From: JANRIC01 sp033765345
GTDB lineage: Bacteria; Bacteroidota; Bacteroidia; Cytophagales; Microscillaceae
NCBI GenBank assembly: GCA_033765345.1
Contig: JANRIC010000091.1
Location: 1 to 53,034 of the forward strand
Reading direction: 5' to 3'
Length of the DNA: 53,034 bases
Below the pieces are notes generated by a model that was not told the DNA's origin, searched no databases, and saw only the letters and a list, made by a program, of their open reading frames with translations. Shown here in pieces: positions 52,526-53,034 of the stretch. The position numbers and the translations under genes were made by a program. Position 1 is the first letter of the stretch. Every line of letters begins with the position of its first letter.

Positions 52526-53034
52526 ATGCAAATTCCATTACACAAAAACAACGACCCAACTCATATCCGCATACAACCCAAAAAGCAGGATACCATTCAA
52601 AAAAAAACCAATGATCCAAACAAAAAACCTTTTCAAAAATCCCTAGAACCCCCAAAAAATAATCCTTTCCTCCAGGCTTTGATGCCGCCCCAACAAAACG
52701 TGGATCGCCCAAAACAGGTGATAAGTACACCGGATACGTCCATACAACAGGCAGAAGATCAGCTTCAAGACAAGTCCACAGATACTGCTTTTCATACCTA
52801 CAAAAAACACGATCCGGCAGATAAAAAATTAATCATTTTTATCAATGGTTTTTGGGGATTACCTACACTTGCTTGCTGTGGTGGAGCAAAGGATTATTGG
52901 GGCAAAGATGGATGGTGGGCACAGGCAGTTCAAGATCGGGTGGGAGACTGGAATGATTGGTATTTTGATGGATCATCCGGTGGGTCAGCTGCTCTTGCTT
53001 GGCAATTTTATGAAAGATTACTTCCAGGTCATCC
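52526..53034 (+). CDS. Candidate eCIS cargo: disordered N-terminus plus hydrolase-like domain (partial)
   Basis: This open frame starts at 52526 and runs off the window (169 residues seen). Residues 1-90 are Pro/Gln/Lys/Asn/Asp-rich and low in hydrophobic residues (KNNDPTHIRIQPKKQDTIQ, EPPKNNPFLQALMPPQ), with no signal peptide. From about 95 a globular domain begins: KKLIIFINGFWGLPTLACCGG, a strand followed by a possible oxyanion-type NGF, then DYWGKDGWWAQAV and DWYFDGSSGGSAALAWQFYERL. This suggests an alpha/beta-hydrolase. The disordered start resembles the N-terminal loading region of eCIS cargo, and the eCIS-type ATPase is divergent 157 bp away. The cargo role is inferred. Confidence 0.5.
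   Translation, partial: MQIPLHKNNDPTHIRIQPKKQDTIQKKTNDPNKKPFQKSLEPPKNNPFLQALMPPQQNVDRPKQVISTPDTSIQQAEDQLQDKSTDTAFHTYKKHDPADKKLIIFINGFWGLPTLACCGGAKDYWGKDGWWAQAVQDRVGDWNDWYFDGSSGGSAALAWQFYERLLPGH

Overview
The window looks like a chromosomal segment from a Bacteroidota bacterium, most likely order Cytophagales (Microscilla/Flexibacter-like). The evidence is the AT-rich DNA, promoters of the TTG-N17/18-TAnnTTTG type, few Shine-Dalgarno sequences, and family content: a TonB receptor with HmuY and a DUF6607 protein, CHASE2 and DUF4136 proteins, and many secreted proteins of lineage-restricted type. The assignment is by family recognition only; no search was run.

Layout. 0.3-3.6 kb (minus strand): a three-gene cassette of a DUF262 protein, a DUF3696-type AAA ATPase and a protein whose C-terminus resembles the colicin E3/cloacin ribonuclease domain. 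The last catalytic residue of that domain lies just past a stop, in the +1 frame. 3.7-4.3 kb: an antitoxin-like gene and a broken Doc toxin. 4.3-5.6 kb: small membrane and secreted proteins. 5.7-10.0 kb: gpsA and a 1093-residue PlsB-HAD-PlsC fusion, which together could take glycerone phosphate to phosphatidic acid. 10.0-10.6 kb: a 42-bp minisatellite and an inverted-repeat element. 11.15-11.4 kb: two tandem, divergent tRNA-like RNAs with a class II cloverleaf and an anticodon loop that does not look able to decode.

11.6-17.5 kb: an Lrp regulator, then the SUF iron-sulfur assembly genes sufB, sufC and sufD, with a pentapeptide-repeat-like gene between sufC and sufD, and a NlpC/P60-like cysteine hydrolase. 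17.5-22.4 kb: a DUF4136 lipoprotein, two thioredoxin-fold proteins, a possible Pol III psi-like protein, a membrane protein, holA and a J-domain gene. 22.6-26.0 kb: GNAT, WbqC, GT2 and PglD/NeuD-like genes, packed tightly and probably modifying a surface glycan. 26.2-30.7 kb: a secreted protein paired with a CHASE2 protein, then a GAF-PAS-PAS sensor with no output domain. 30.7-31.8 kb: a gene desert with a decayed restriction endonuclease and two inverted-repeat elements.

31.8-36.5 kb: a haem-uptake operon (TonB receptor, HmuY-like lipoprotein, DUF6607 protein). 36.8-40.2 kb: a minimal AraC regulator, then a sensor kinase operon with a response regulator-adenylate cyclase. 40.3-47.4 kb: an MBL-fold hydrolase, a Tat-exported TIM-barrel protein, an outer-membrane protein, an alpha/alpha-toroid-like protein with a DxDD motif, a GMC oxidoreductase and a hypothetical protein. 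47.5-47.9 kb: an inverted-repeat element related to the one at 10.5 kb and a 41-bp tandem repeat. 48.1-49.9 kb: a Rieske-cytochrome P450 fusion. 49.9 kb to the end: an unknown protein, an extracellular contractile injection system (eCIS)-type AAA+ ATPase, and the start of a gene with a disordered N-terminus and a hydrolase-like domain, a candidate eCIS cargo. The rest of any eCIS locus would lie outside the window.

Best leads: the DUF262-ATPase-RNase cassette, the paired tRNA-like RNAs, the Rieske-P450 fusion, the PlsB-HAD-PlsC fusion and the eCIS ATPase with its neighbouring candidate effector.
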